This document shows positions 8,340-17,969 of a stretch of 64,000 nucleotides of DNA, piece by piece. The notes under the pieces are model-generated. The model had not been told where the DNA came from, searched no databases, and worked only from the letters and a program-made list of their open reading frames with translations. This DNA is from an uncultured Christensenella sp. GTDB lineage: Bacteria > Bacillota > Clostridia > Christensenellales > Borkfalkiaceae. The position numbers and the translations under genes are program-made. The DNA is taken from positions 253,737 to 317,736 of the forward strand of contig CAJKUC010000002.1 of NCBI GenBank assembly GCA_905203015.1, read 5' to 3'. Every line of letters starts with the position of its first letter. The first letter of the stretch is position 1.

Positions 8340-10523
8340 TCAGTTATCCATATCGAGCAGATCCTGATAACGAGCCGTGTAATATTTCACCGCCGTATCC
8401 GTCTTGTAATCGGTGAGAAGACGTTCCTGCACGATCGAAGAATTTTCGTCCTGCGCGGCGCTCTTCAAAGATTCGTAGAAGTACTTCGCGAACGTATCGT
8501 CTTTATATTCGCCCTTTTCGTTCTTGTTTCCTTCGTTGAAAATCGTTTCCGCTTCGCCGTAAACGCTACCCGTCTTATAGGCGTAGTTGCAATACATGAT
8601 ATGCCAGCCGTAATCGGTAAGGCATACGGTGAACGTACCCGCGCCGCCCTTCACCGCTTCTTTCGCGGCATAGGCGAATTCTTTCACGAACGTTTCGTCG
8701 CAATCGGGCGTAACGGTGTAGCCGATATACGTATTGATCGAGCCCGTATCCGTACCGAACGCAAAGATAAATTCGTTCATTGTGGTGACGGCTTTATACT
8801 GCTCGGAGCCCTTCACGAAATAATCGTTCAGGGAAACGTTGCCGAGCCCTTCTACTTTGCCCTGATAATACATGAAATCTTTATAATCGAATTCGTTATC
8901 GGTGACGGTGAAGCCCGTGGTTTTATACGAAGAAACTTTCGAGCCCGTTACGTTCAGATTCGTGGAATGAGCGAGTTCCGCTTTCAGATATTCGATAAAC
9001 GTATCGATATTTCTGAAATTCTCGTTATCGATACGGGAATCCACTTTCGTGATTCTTCCTTTTTCGTCCGTTTCCACCGTGCCCATGAACGGGTATGCGC
9101 CCGAATAATGCGCAGCGGATTCGTAACGAGTTTTATCGGAATATTTGCCGAAGAAAGTCCATACGCCCGTGTTTTCGTCCTTTTCGGCATAATTCGAGGA
9201 TTTCGTATTCGAGAACCAGGAAGTACGCTGATCTTCGGGCTTCACGTTCAGCGCCGCAAGCGCGCGCGCTTCGTAATAATCGCTTTGCGCCTTCACCTTT
9301 TCCGCCGTTTTATCCGTTGCCGCGTCGGCGATTTTCTTCGTGGCGGAAATCGTCTGCGAATCGTGCGCCGAGAAAGGAATCAGAAGATTGTATACGTAGC
9401 CGTACGTATTGTCTTCCGCCGTTTCGGGAACGTACAGAACGAATTTGCTTGCCGAAAGCGAGCCGATCGCGGACTCGAAATTATCGATGTTTTCATCGTA
9501 CGATTTCTTCTGCGCCGCATACATTTCCTTATAGCGCGCGCGAAGATATTCGTCGTCGAGTTTCGCCGTAGCCGTTTCGTTCAGATCGTCGGAAAATTTC
9601 GTGATCAGAGATTGTTCCAACTGGGAAAGAAGTTCCACGTAGTAGTAATCCACTTCGAGGAAATCCGTCGTCTTGATTTCGTCCGCGTCGATCAGCCCGT
9701 TGGATACGAGATTCGTAAGGAACTGATTATACGCCGAAATTCTGGAACGAGTGGTGGAATTTTCCGCTTTTTCGTATCCCGGGCAGGAATCGGGCGTATT
9801 GTAACCCGTATAAATTTCGTAATCTTTCACGTAATAATCGGATTTTTCCTTATTGACGTTCGTGGGAACGGCACGCGTCGTTTCGTCCGCGCCTTCGATC
9901 GAATCGTCGTCGCCGTCTTTCGTGCGGATAAAACTCGTTTCCGAAGAATCGAGCGAAGAATTCACCGCCTTTTTAAGATTGTATACGGCGCGATCGTATT
10001 CGTTATCGTCCTCCGCCGCGGTGCCGCCGTCGGTAAGGAAATATTTGATCGTGAGGATCTGCGTTCTCTTCACGGATTCCACGTTTTTGAATTCGCTCTC
10101 CTGCGTTTTCATGTATTCTTCGTAGCCGTTTACGGTGAACGTATCGTCCTTTTCGTCGAGGAAATAGGTCATCGCGTACTGCACGGTGATTTTACGCGCC
10201 ACCAGCGTATCCATCAGTTTATTGAACGTATCTTTGTACGTCGCCCCGTTCTGTACGGACGAATATCCCGAAGAAAGGAATGCGGAAACGAGATCGCGCT
10301 TATAAATATCGCCGTTGCTCTTTTCCACCACCGATTTATATTTTTCGTATTTTCCGCCCGAAGCGAACTGCTCCGTATTCGTGATATCCACCGTTGCCAC
10401 GACGCGGGACATATCCGCTTCGTTATCCGTTTTGATCATGCTGTCGCAACCCGTCGCCGCCGCCGCAAAAGAGGCGCACAAGAGCGCGATCGCCGTTTTC
10501 TTAACCGTCTTTTTACCGTTCAT
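8340..10523 (-). CDS. PrsA/SurA-like foldase lipoprotein
   Basis: The 727-aa protein begins with a lipoprotein signal (AATGC, Cys26), so it should be anchored outside the membrane. The region after it has the helical look of SurA/PrsA N-terminal chaperone domains (repeated KxxxQYAMTYFLDE-type helices). Near the C terminus a segment ending YGWHIMY resembles the last strand of a parvulin-type PPIase domain, but the rest of that domain is weak, so catalytic activity is uncertain. It follows mfd, an order common in Clostridia where mfd is followed by a peptidyl-prolyl isomerase, yet it has its own promoter (10629-10657). Likely role: folding of exported proteins. Confidence 0.7.
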   Translation of the reverse strand: MNGKKTVKKTAIALLCASFAAAATGCDSMIKTDNEADMSRVVATVDITNTEQFASGGKYEKYKSVVEKSNGDIYKRDLVSAFLSSGYSSVQNGATYKDTFNKLMDTLVARKITVQYAMTYFLDEKDDTFTVNGYEEYMKTQESEFKNVESVKRTQILTIKYFLTDGGTAAEDDNEYDRAVYNLKKAVNSSLDSSETSFIRTKDGDDDSIEGADETTRAVPTNVNKEKSDYYVKDYEIYTGYNTPDSCPGYEKAENSTTRSRISAYNQFLTNLVSNGLIDADEIKTTDFLEVDYYYVELLSQLEQSLITKFSDDLNETATAKLDDEYLRARYKEMYAAQKKSYDENIDNFESAIGSLSASKFVLYVPETAEDNTYGYVYNLLIPFSAHDSQTISATKKIADAATDKTAEKVKAQSDYYEARALAALNVKPEDQRTSWFSNTKSSNYAEKDENTGVWTFFGKYSDKTRYESAAHYSGAYPFMGTVETDEKGRITKVDSRIDNENFRNIDTFIEYLKAELAHSTNLNVTGSKVSSYKTTGFTVTDNEFDYKDFMYYQGKVEGLGNVSLNDYFVKGSEQYKAVTTMNEFIFAFGTDTGSINTYIGYTVTPDCDETFVKEFAYAAKEAVKGGAGTFTVCLTDYGWHIMYCNYAYKTGSVYGEAETIFNEGNKNEKGEYKDDTFAKYFYESLKSAAQDENSSIVQERLLTDYKTDTAVKYYTARYQDLLDMDN

Positions 10524-10628
10524 TCGTTTTTGCTCCGATTTGATTTCCGTCGGCGTACTTTTCCCGCTTTTTCCGCAACCGCTCGCGAAAAAAGGGCAGA
10601 AAGCCGCTTATAGTATTCAACAGTTTCT

Positions 10629-10657
10629 ATTATAACCCGTTTTTACGCAAAAAGCAA
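10629..10657 (-). promoter_or_regulatory. Sigma-A promoter of the foldase gene
   Basis: TTGCTT, 17 bases, TATAAT on the minus strand, about 105 bases upstream of the start codon. Confidence 0.6.
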
Positions 10658-10684
10658 CCGTTTTTTATGAAAAAATCGTGGTTA

Positions 10685-13600
10685 TCACGCGAAAGTTGAA
10701 GCAAATTTCAAAAATTTCGTCATCTCCGCCATCACTTCCGTGGTCTTTGCGGGAATCGCGAACTCTATCACGGGCGCGACGGACATATTCAGCCGTATTT
10801 CTTTCGCGTATTTTTCCTGCGCCGCCTGCAACCCTTTTTCGCCGAGTTTTTTCACTTCGGTGAATTCCAGCGAGCCGAAGCCCTTGCCCGCGCAGATTTT
10901 TCTTACGCCCAGCCGCGAAGCATACGATTTCATCGCCGCCACCACAAGGAGATTCACCACGGGCTGCGGAAGATCGCCGTACACGTCGCGAAGAGACTGA
11001 TATACGCGCTTATAATCCGCCACGGAGCGTATTTCCGCGATCTGTTTATACGTATCCAGCCGCCCTGCGGAAGATTCCACGTAATCTTCGGGAATGTAGG
11101 CGTCGGCGCGGACGTCCAGTTCCACTTCCTCTTCTCTTTCGCCCGTGAGTTCTTCTTTCAGAAGTTTCGCGTACAGTTCGTAGCCCACTTTATCCATGTG
11201 CCCGTGCTGTTCCGCGCCGAGTACGTTGCCCGCCCCGCGGATTTCAAGATCGCGCATCGCCAGTTTGTAGCCGCTGCCGAGTTCCGTGAACTGCATGATC
11301 GCTTTCAATCGTTCCGTAGCGGTCTCCGTCATCACGCGTTCCGCTTTATAGGTGAAATAGGCGTGCGCGAGCCGCGTGCCGCGCCCCACTCTGCCACGGA
11401 GTTGATACAGTTGCGAAATTCCCAGCCGCTCGGAATCGATGACGATCAGCGTATTCGCGTTGGGCAGATCGATGCCGTTTTCGATGATCGTGGTGGTGAC
11501 GAGTACGTTCGTCTTGCCCGAATAAAAATCGTATACGTTGTTTTCCAGCACCGTTTTATCCATGCGCCCGTGCGCCACGGAAATTTTCGCTTCGGGCACG
11601 ATCGCGGCGATTTTCGCGGCGAACGTATAAATACTCTCCACGCGGTTGTACAGAATAAACACCTGCCCGTCGCGGGAAAGTTCGCGGATGCATGCGTCGC
11701 GGATCAGCGTTTCCGTCTCTTCCGCCACGTACGTCTGCACGGGCAGACGGGCACGCGGCGCCGTCTGAATCGTGGAAATATCTCTGATCCCCGTAAGCGA
11801 CATATGCAACGTGCGCGGAATCGGCGTCGCCGTCATGGTGAGGCAGTCGATATTCTTGCGCATGTTTTTGATCTTTTCTTTATGCTCCACGCCGAAACGC
11901 TGTTCTTCGTCCAGTATCAGAAGCCCAAGATCTTTGAAATGCACGTCGGCGGATAAAAGGCGGTGCGTGCCGATCACGAAATCGATCGTGCCGTCTTTCA
12001 GCCCCTGCAACGTCTGCGCCGTTTCTTTCGGCGTTGCGAAACGATTGAGAACGGCGATCCGCACGCCGAACGGCCCGAAACGTTTGAGCGCCGTATCGTA
12101 ATGCTGATTGCAGAGCACCGTGCCGGGGCACATCAGCGCAGCCTGTTTCCCGCCCAAAATACAAAGATACGCCGCGCGGAAAGCCACTTCCGTTTTGCCG
12201 AAGCCCACATCGCCGCAAAGAAGGCGATCCATCACCTTTCCGCCGCACATATCCGCTTTGATCTCCGCCACGCTGTCCGCCTGATCGGGCGTGAGTTCGT
12301 AGGGAAACGCCTCCTCGAATTCGCTCATGAACGCCTCGTTTTCGGGGAACGCGAAACCGTGACTTTCCGCACGCTCCGCATACAGCGCTTTCAGATCGAA
12401 CGCCATTTTTTTAATGGAAGCGCGTACGCGCGCTTTCACGCGCTCGAAATCCGCGCCGCCGATTTTGGAAAGCGCGGGCTTTTCCCCGCCGACGTATTTG
12501 GAAAGCGAATCCATGTGCTCTACGGGCACGTACAGCGTATCGCCGTCTTTATATTCCAGAGCCACGTATTCTTTCGTGCCGTCGGTGGTTTCTATTTTTT
12601 TCGTGCCGATCACACGCCCCACGCCGTGCGTTTCGTGTACGGCGTAATCGCCCACTTCCGGCGCGGTGAAAAGATCTCCGCGGCGGCGTTTCACGCGCTT
12701 TTGTTCCACGGGCTTCGTGTAGAGATCGGATGTGCCGATCGCCACGAATTTCGCCTCGTGCGCGATAAAGCCTTTATCCAGCGTTTCGCTTGTAAGCGCA
12801 ACGCCCGTAAGGCTTTTGAAATCATCGATTTTCGACGTGGAAACATAAGCGTCGGAAAGGGCTTCCGACATCTTCGCCAGGCGATTTTCGTTGCCGCAGA
12901 AAAGAAGAATACGATAGCCGCCTTTCATCCAGTTTTTAATATCGGTGATCAGGGCGGGCGTGGCGTTCAGATACCGGCTGACGGGAGTCACGCGGAAATT
13001 GAAAATTTTCAGCGGCGTGAAAAAGAACGGATTGCCCGTAAACGTCTGCAACGCAACGAGGCGGAATCTTGAAAGCCCGTCGTAAAAAGCCTGTCTCTCA
13101 ATCAGTTGTTCGCGGGAAAACGGCAGTACTTCGCCGCCCTGTTTCAACCGCGAAAAACGTTCCTCGAATTCTTTATATATCCCCTCGCACTTATCGCGCA
13201 GCGTTTTGCTTTCGTCGAAAACAATCACGGCGTTTTTCGGCAAAATATCGAAAATCGTACCAGAATTTTTCAAAAGCGGCGTCAGGAACGGATCGGCGGC
13301 AAACGGACGTCCGGTTTCGTTTTTTCCGCGCGCCGCGCCGTTTTCCGCCGCGCTTTCTTCGCACGCTTCCAGAGCGGATAAAAGTTCCGCAGCCACGTTG
13401 CTCGCCCGCACATAACTTTCGCGCTCGGTAAAACCGCGCAGGCTTTCGCGCAGAATTTCTTTCACTGCGGGGATTTCGTCGCCGCAGATAAAGCAATCGT
13501 TCGCAGGCAGAATCGTCAGAGAAGTTTTCGGTTCGAGCCGATTGCCCGTTTCAAGATCGTACGGCTTGATTTTTTCCACTTCGTCGCCGAAGAAATCCAC

Positions 13601-14149
13601 GCGCACGGGATTTTCCGCGCCTACGGGAAAAATATCGAGAATATCGCCGCGCAGGGCAAACGCGCCTTTGCTTTCCACTTCCGCCACCCGCGTATACCCC
13701 ATTTCGGAAAGCCGCCGCGCCACGGAAGAAAAATCCGCTTCCGCACCCTCCGCAAAATGCAGAACGGGCAACGTTTTCGGAAATAATTGCAGCAGCGCGT
13801 CAATTTCCGCCACCGCGAGCCCGCCGCCGTTTTCCAGCGCGTACACGCCTTCGATCCGACGGAACAGAGAATCTTTGGAAAGCGCCTTTCTGTACGAAAG
13901 CACTTCGTCTTTCGCGGCAATCACCGCCGCCTTCTTTCCCGTGAGTACGGAAAGATTATCCGCGGCCGTTCGCGCGCCCGCCGCATCGGCGGTGACGTAT
14001 AAAACGGGCGAATCGATAATCGCGGCAAGCAGATATTTCACCGCCGAAGAAACGCCGAAAACCGCCGCGGGCGTGCCGCGACGGATTTCTTCCGCAAATT
14101 TCAAATAATCGCCTTGTAAGTCTTCCGCGTTGAAAAAACCCTTTTTCAC
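10685..14149 (-). CDS. mfd: Transcription-repair coupling factor Mfd
   Basis: This 1154-aa ATPase removes stalled RNA polymerase and recruits UvrA. The order is: N-terminal UvrB-like module; the RNA-polymerase-interacting domain (VGDYAVHETHGVGRVIG in the middle); a superfamily 2 helicase motor with Walker A GDVGFGKTE near residue 650 and the DEEQ box DEEQRFGVEHK near 745; then the TRG region and C-terminal autoinhibitory domain. The start is GTG with GGAGGAG five bases upstream. The frame is open 90 codons further upstream, but only through the tandem repeats, so that extension is rejected. It lies between pth and a foldase gene. Confidence 0.96.
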   Translation of the reverse strand: MKKGFFNAEDLQGDYLKFAEEIRRGTPAAVFGVSSAVKYLLAAIIDSPVLYVTADAAGARTAADNLSVLTGKKAAVIAAKDEVLSYRKALSKDSLFRRIEGVYALENGGGLAVAEIDALLQLFPKTLPVLHFAEGAEADFSSVARRLSEMGYTRVAEVESKGAFALRGDILDIFPVGAENPVRVDFFGDEVEKIKPYDLETGNRLEPKTSLTILPANDCFICGDEIPAVKEILRESLRGFTERESYVRASNVAAELLSALEACEESAAENGAARGKNETGRPFAADPFLTPLLKNSGTIFDILPKNAVIVFDESKTLRDKCEGIYKEFEERFSRLKQGGEVLPFSREQLIERQAFYDGLSRFRLVALQTFTGNPFFFTPLKIFNFRVTPVSRYLNATPALITDIKNWMKGGYRILLFCGNENRLAKMSEALSDAYVSTSKIDDFKSLTGVALTSETLDKGFIAHEAKFVAIGTSDLYTKPVEQKRVKRRRGDLFTAPEVGDYAVHETHGVGRVIGTKKIETTDGTKEYVALEYKDGDTLYVPVEHMDSLSKYVGGEKPALSKIGGADFERVKARVRASIKKMAFDLKALYAERAESHGFAFPENEAFMSEFEEAFPYELTPDQADSVAEIKADMCGGKVMDRLLCGDVGFGKTEVAFRAAYLCILGGKQAALMCPGTVLCNQHYDTALKRFGPFGVRIAVLNRFATPKETAQTLQGLKDGTIDFVIGTHRLLSADVHFKDLGLLILDEEQRFGVEHKEKIKNMRKNIDCLTMTATPIPRTLHMSLTGIRDISTIQTAPRARLPVQTYVAEETETLIRDACIRELSRDGQVFILYNRVESIYTFAAKIAAIVPEAKISVAHGRMDKTVLENNVYDFYSGKTNVLVTTTIIENGIDLPNANTLIVIDSERLGISQLYQLRGRVGRGTRLAHAYFTYKAERVMTETATERLKAIMQFTELGSGYKLAMRDLEIRGAGNVLGAEQHGHMDKVGYELYAKLLKEELTGEREEEVELDVRADAYIPEDYVESSAGRLDTYKQIAEIRSVADYKRVYQSLRDVYGDLPQPVVNLLVVAAMKSYASRLGVRKICAGKGFGSLEFTEVKKLGEKGLQAAQEKYAKEIRLNMSVAPVIEFAIPAKTTEVMAEMTKFLKFASTFA

Positions 14150-14221
14150 CGTTTCTCCTCCGCCGTTCGATTCCGAATTTTTTGTGTATTGTTGCCGCGC
14201 GATATTATTGCCTCGCGATTG

Positions 14222-14300
14222 CTCCGAGCACGGGCGACGGGAACGTACAACCTCCGTACGCGACCAAGAGCGCGCGCAGGAAAAGCCGCAAGACGCGCCG
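14222..14300. repeat. 128-bp-period direct repeat, copy 1
   Basis: A 79-bp unit that recurs at 14350-14428 with about three mismatches, between pth and mfd. Its centre holds a CGTAC/GTACG inverted repeat around AACCTCC. A similar core occurs in the tandem array near 55.4 kb. Confidence 0.85.
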
Positions 14301-14349
14301 TTTACCGCCTGTTTCCGTGAAATCGGAGAGTGGTGTGTATTGCGTGATT

Positions 14350-14428
14350 CTCCGAGCACGCGCGACGGGAACGTACAACCTCCGTACGCGACCGAGAGCG
14401 CGCGCAGGAAAAGCCGCAAGACGCGCCG
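14350..14428. repeat. 128-bp-period direct repeat, copy 2
   Basis: Second copy of the unit at 14222-14300. The 49 bp between the copies also partly resemble the sequence just before copy 1 (GTGTATTG). The array fills most of the 300-bp gap upstream of mfd, and I see no gene in it. Confidence 0.85.
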
Positions 14429-14449
14429 CTATACGATTTCACATATCGC

Positions 14450-15013
14450 TCAGCCGTTGTAACGACTCATCACATCATCTATTTTCATCCCTTTCACGAA
14501 AGCGACGGCGGCTTCCGCGGCTTTTTTGCAAGCCGCCCCGAACAAGGGATAATCTTCTTTGCGTACTTCGGAAAGTACGTAATCGATGATGGGAATATTC
14601 ACGGCTGCATCGCGGATTCCCACGCGGATGCGGGGAAAATTCGTCCAGCCCGTTTCGCCGATGACGGAACGCATGCCGTTGTGCGTACCCGCGCTGCCTT
14701 CGGGGCGGATGCGGATCTTTCCTTTCGGAATATCGTAATCGTCGTAAATCACCACGGTGTTTTCGGGCGGCACTTTGTATTTCGCCGCAAGTTGTTTCAC
14801 CGCGCGACCCGAATTATTCATATACGTAACGGGGCGGGCGATAATCACCTTTTCTCCCCCGACGAACGCCTCCGCTACGGAGGCTTCGCATTCTTTCTTT
14901 TTAAATTTTACGCCGAGCGATTCCGCCACGTCTCCCGCAACGATAAAGCCCATATTATGAAACGTTTTTTCGTATTTTTGCTCGGGATTTCCCAGCCCCA
15001 CGATCAGATACAT
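14450..15013 (-). CDS. pth: Peptidyl-tRNA hydrolase
   Basis: The 187-aa enzyme releases tRNA from prematurely dropped peptidyl-tRNA. The N-terminal block MYLIVGLGNPEQKY leads to the catalytic His19, followed by Asn20. The conserved Asn pair is in TYMNNSGRA (63-71), and the acidic residue that supports the His is in YDDYDIPKGK (90-99). Length and motifs fit the bacterial Pth family fully. The ATG has GAGGCGGA just upstream. prs lies upstream, with a terminator between them. Confidence 0.96.
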   Translation of the reverse strand: MYLIVGLGNPEQKYEKTFHNMGFIVAGDVAESLGVKFKKKECEASVAEAFVGGEKVIIARPVTYMNNSGRAVKQLAAKYKVPPENTVVIYDDYDIPKGKIRIRPEGSAGTHNGMRSVIGETGWTNFPRIRVGIRDAAVNIPIIDYVLSEVRKEDYPLFGAACKKAAEAAVAFVKGMKIDDVMSRYNG

Positions 15014-15072
15014 TTTTCCGCCTCGTATTTTTGTATTCCGTATTATATTGTATTTATTTTTTTCTTCCGTAA

Positions 15073-15132
15073 AAAAACGACCGCCGCCGCCTTTTCCCGA
15101 TCTCGGGAATGAAACGGGCGGAAGCGGCCGGA
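15073..15132 (-). terminator. Terminator downstream of prs
   Basis: On the minus strand a GC-rich stem (CCGCTTCCGCC with GGCGGCGGCGG), containing an inner TTCCCGA/TCGGGAA hairpin, is followed by seven T. Confidence 0.7.
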
Positions 15133-15148
15133 ATTTCGCCGAAAAAAA

Positions 15149-16093
15149 TCAATCGTACAATTTCGACATCGGTTTATCGAGGTAGACGTTTTCGATAGCC
15201 GCCGCGAAAATATCCGCAACGGAAAGCACCTCGAATTTATCGCGCATTTTTTCTTCGGGAAGGTGAATCGTATCCAGCATCACGAGTTTCGTGATCGGCG
15301 ATTTTTCCAGACGTTCCACGGCGGGGCCGCTGAGAACGGCATGCGTGCAAGCCGCATAAATTTCGGTGGCGCCGAGATCTTTCAGCGCCTGCGCGCCCTG
15401 GCAGATCGTGCCAGCGGTGTCGATCATGTCGTCCACCATGAAGCAGCGTTTGCCCTTCACGTCGCCGATGATATTCATCACTTCCATGACGTTCGCCTTG
15501 GGGCGGCGTTTATCGATGATGGCGATGGGCACGCCGAATTTTTCGGCAACCTTTCTCGCGCGTTTCACGCTGCCCATATCGGGAGCGACCACAACGTCGA
15601 TATTGCCCTCTTTCGCAAAATGATTGTAAATCGTAGGTCCGCCGAGAAGATTATCCACGGGAATATCGAAAAATCCCTGAATCTGCTCCGCGTGAAGATC
15701 CATGGTAAGCACACGGTCGGCGCCCGCAGCCGTGATCAGGTTCGCCACGAGTTTCGCCGTAATGGGATCTCTGGAACGTGCCTTTCTGTCCTGACGGGCA
15801 TACCCGAAATAGGGAACAACCGCCGTAATACGCCCTGCGCTGGCACGCTTCGCCGCGTCGATCATGATCAGAAGTTCCATCAGATTATCGTTGACGGGCG
15901 AGCAGGTGGACTGAATAATGAACAGATCTCTGCCGCGAACGGTCTCTTCGATGTGAACGCTGATTTCGCCGTCGGAAAACGTGGTTACTTCGATGCCGCC
16001 GAGTTCTGTATTGAGTTTCGCCGCAATCGCTTTCGCCAAAGGTAAATTGGAGTTTCCCGAAAACAACTTGATTTCGTTACCGTGAGTTATCAT
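15149..16093 (-). CDS. prs: Ribose-phosphate pyrophosphokinase
   Basis: The 314-aa enzyme makes PRPP from ribose 5-phosphate and ATP for nucleotide, His and Trp synthesis. Seen are the N-terminal KLFSGNSNLPLA, the flexible-loop region YFGYARQDRKARSRDPI (95-111), the metal-binding histidine in MDLHAEQIQGFF, and the PRPP-binding loop MVDDMIDTAGT near 215-230. Length matches class I PRPP synthetases. The start MITHGN has AGAGGTA ten bases upstream; the frame is open 52 codons further without a ribosome site, so that extension is rejected. A promoter lies at 16255-16283. Confidence 0.96.
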   Translation of the reverse strand: MITHGNEIKLFSGNSNLPLAKAIAAKLNTELGGIEVTTFSDGEISVHIEETVRGRDLFIIQSTCSPVNDNLMELLIMIDAAKRASAGRITAVVPYFGYARQDRKARSRDPITAKLVANLITAAGADRVLTMDLHAEQIQGFFDIPVDNLLGGPTIYNHFAKEGNIDVVVAPDMGSVKRARKVAEKFGVPIAIIDKRRPKANVMEVMNIIGDVKGKRCFMVDDMIDTAGTICQGAQALKDLGATEIYAACTHAVLSGPAVERLEKSPITKLVMLDTIHLPEEKMRDKFEVLSVADIFAAAIENVYLDKPMSKLYD

Positions 16094-16254
16094 ATCGTAT
16101 ATTACCTCTTTTTTTCTTCCTCCCGCCCCGATTTTACGGCTTTCCCGCCGCAAAACAAAAGCGTGACGAAGTTTTTTTCTCTTCGGTGATGTTTCTTCGC
16201 GGAGTCTTCTCTTCCGCCGTTCCGTATCTTTCCCTCTTCCGATCCGCATTATAT

Positions 16255-16283
16255 ATAATACAGTTTTTCCGCCCGTTCGTCAA
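16255..16283 (-). promoter_or_regulatory. Sigma-A promoter of prs
   Basis: TTGACG, 17 bases, TATTAT on the minus strand, leaving a leader of about 160 bases. Confidence 0.7.
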
Positions 16284-16344
16284 ACGAAAAAGCGCAAATT
16301 TCAAAATAAAAATTATTTTTGCGTTTTTTCCGCATTTTTTGCGG

Positions 16345-16935
16345 CTAATTTCCGTTTTCTTCGCCCGAATCGCACGCGGATTTTTCTGCTGTTTCCGCTT
16401 TTTCCCCGATCGCGGCGGCATTTTTTTCCTCTTCCGCCGTTTTTTTTGCCTGTTCCCGCGCCTCTTTTTCCGCTTTCAGCCGAGAACGGAGAGAAACAAA
16501 GAATTCGGAAAGAATCGCTGAACACTCTTTTTCCAGAACACCGCCCGTCACTTCCGTCGTGTGGTTAAGAAGGTTCGCCGCGGCGAGTTCGTTGGTGAGC
16601 GACCGCCCTTTCTGTTCTTTCGCGCCGAAATAAATCTTGTCCACCCGCGAATTCAACGCCGCGCCCATGCACATCGGGCACGGTTCCAAAGTGACGTAAA
16701 GTTCGCTTCCTTCGGGCAGTCGCCACGAAGAAAAATGCCTGCACGCGCCATCGATCGCCATGATTTCCGCGTGCGCCGTGGCAAGTTGTTTTTTCGCGCG
16801 GCGATTGTAGCCTTTCCCCACCACTTTATCTTCGTACACCACCACCGCGCCGATAGGCACTTCGCCCTCTTTCAGCCCTTTTTTCGCCTGCCTGAGCGCG
16901 GCGAGCATGAATTTTTCTTCTCTCGTTCTCTTCAT
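16345..16935 (-). CDS. tadA: tRNA-specific adenosine deaminase
   Basis: It deaminates A34 to inosine in tRNA-Arg(ACG). The zinc site is complete: HAE at residues 55-57 (His55 ligand, Glu57 proton shuttle) and PCPMC at 85-89 (Cys86, Cys89). The catalytic domain ends near residue 150. A 45-residue charged tail rich in Ala, Glu and Lys follows, making the protein 196 aa against the usual 150-165; the tail looks disordered. It stands alone, with prs downstream on the same strand. Confidence 0.93.
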   Translation of the reverse strand: MKRTREEKFMLAALRQAKKGLKEGEVPIGAVVVYEDKVVGKGYNRRAKKQLATAHAEIMAIDGACRHFSSWRLPEGSELYVTLEPCPMCMGAALNSRVDKIYFGAKEQKGRSLTNELAAANLLNHTTEVTGGVLEKECSAILSEFFVSLRSRLKAEKEAREQAKKTAEEEKNAAAIGEKAETAEKSACDSGEENGN

Positions 16936-16989
16936 ATTCCGATCGGTTCCCGTTTATTTTTTCTTGTTCGATTGCTTTTTCTTTATATA

Positions 16990-17841
16990 TTATTTCCGCC
17001 GCACGATCGTACCGTGCGCGTTTTTCACGGCAAGCGACAGATCGTACACCGCGTTGCCGCATTTTTTCACGATGTCTTTCAGTTCCGCTTCTTTCAACGG
17101 ATGCGCCGCTTCTTCCCGCCCCGTTTCGATCGTGAACGCAGGAACGGACAAAGCCTCCACACACCAGTCTTTATATCCGCCGCAACTGTCCGAAGCGTCG
17201 CCGAGGGGATACCCCGTGGAGGCGGAAAGCGCTTTCGCCAAAGCGTAATCGCGGTACGTTCGCATGCCCGTCTGAGAAAAACGCCAGTAAATCTCTTCTC
17301 CTTTCGTATGAAAACTAAGCGTATACTGCGGAAAAATTTCCTCGGTGAACGCTTTCAGCGCGCGGCTTTCCGGCTCGGAAAACGGCGCTTCGCCCACGTA
17401 ATTTTCGCTTCCCGCCGCAAATACGTTTTTTACGCCTTCGCCCCAGCGCGCGTCGAAATTCACGTTCGGATCCACACCTCTTCCGTTTGCTTTCCAAAGG
17501 GAAAAATCCGTACTGCCCCGATTTAAAGCGATCAGATTTTTCCGCATGTTCTGCGGCGCGGAATTTACGCCTTTCTGCGAAAGCAACGCGCCGTCTGGAT
17601 TCGTCAGCGGAATAATCCACACGCTTCCCGCCGCCACGCCTCTTTGCGCATGATAAAAAGCGAGTTTCGCCGTGATATATTCTCTGCCGTGTATCGCGTA
17701 CTGCGCGATTCCCACGGGCGAACCAGATCCGATTTTCAGCGCGTAAAGTTCTCTGCCGAAAACGCTTCTTCCGATGATTCTTTTTTCCCCCGCCGCGTTC
17801 AGAACAAACCTCTGCGTTTCTTTGAAAATATCCATCTCCAC
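16990..17841 (-). CDS. M14-family zinc carboxypeptidase
   Basis: The 283-aa peptidase has all M14 elements: zinc ligands in HGRE (His51, Glu54) and SFHTKGEE (His178), the substrate-binding NVNFDARW (127-134), NPDG at 81-84, and the catalytic Glu239 in IETGR. No signal peptide is visible. Relatives in spore-formers cleave gamma-D-glutamyl-diaminopimelate bonds in peptidoglycan, so a wall-recycling or sporulation role is plausible but inferred. The start is uncertain: the GTG at 17841 has no ribosome site, and the frame is open upstream to the rlmH stop codon, reading SPLYPFAAYSVEMD. Confidence 0.82.
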   Translation of the reverse strand: MEMDIFKETQRFVLNAAGEKRIIGRSVFGRELYALKIGSGSPVGIAQYAIHGREYITAKLAFYHAQRGVAAGSVWIIPLTNPDGALLSQKGVNSAPQNMRKNLIALNRGSTDFSLWKANGRGVDPNVNFDARWGEGVKNVFAAGSENYVGEAPFSEPESRALKAFTEEIFPQYTLSFHTKGEEIYWRFSQTGMRTYRDYALAKALSASTGYPLGDASDSCGGYKDWCVEALSVPAFTIETGREEAAHPLKEAELKDIVKKCGNAVYDLSLAVKNAHGTIVRRK

Positions 17842-17969
17842 AGAGTATGCGGCAAACGGATAAAGCGGTGACGGGGCGATCTCCGCGCGATCCGCGTACG
17901 TTTCCGCAAACCGCCCGTTCCCGCGCGAAAGACAAAGCGAACCGATCGAGAGCGAAGTTATTTTCGGAT

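Noticed and set aside
14150..14419. A 90-codon N-terminal extension of Mfd
   Set aside because: It reads through the tandem repeats, while a GTG with an excellent GGAGGAG site marks the real start.
14222..14428. CRISPR array
   Set aside because: Only two copies, 79 bp long, with a single 49-bp spacer that itself resembles flanking repeat sequence; no cas genes are nearby.
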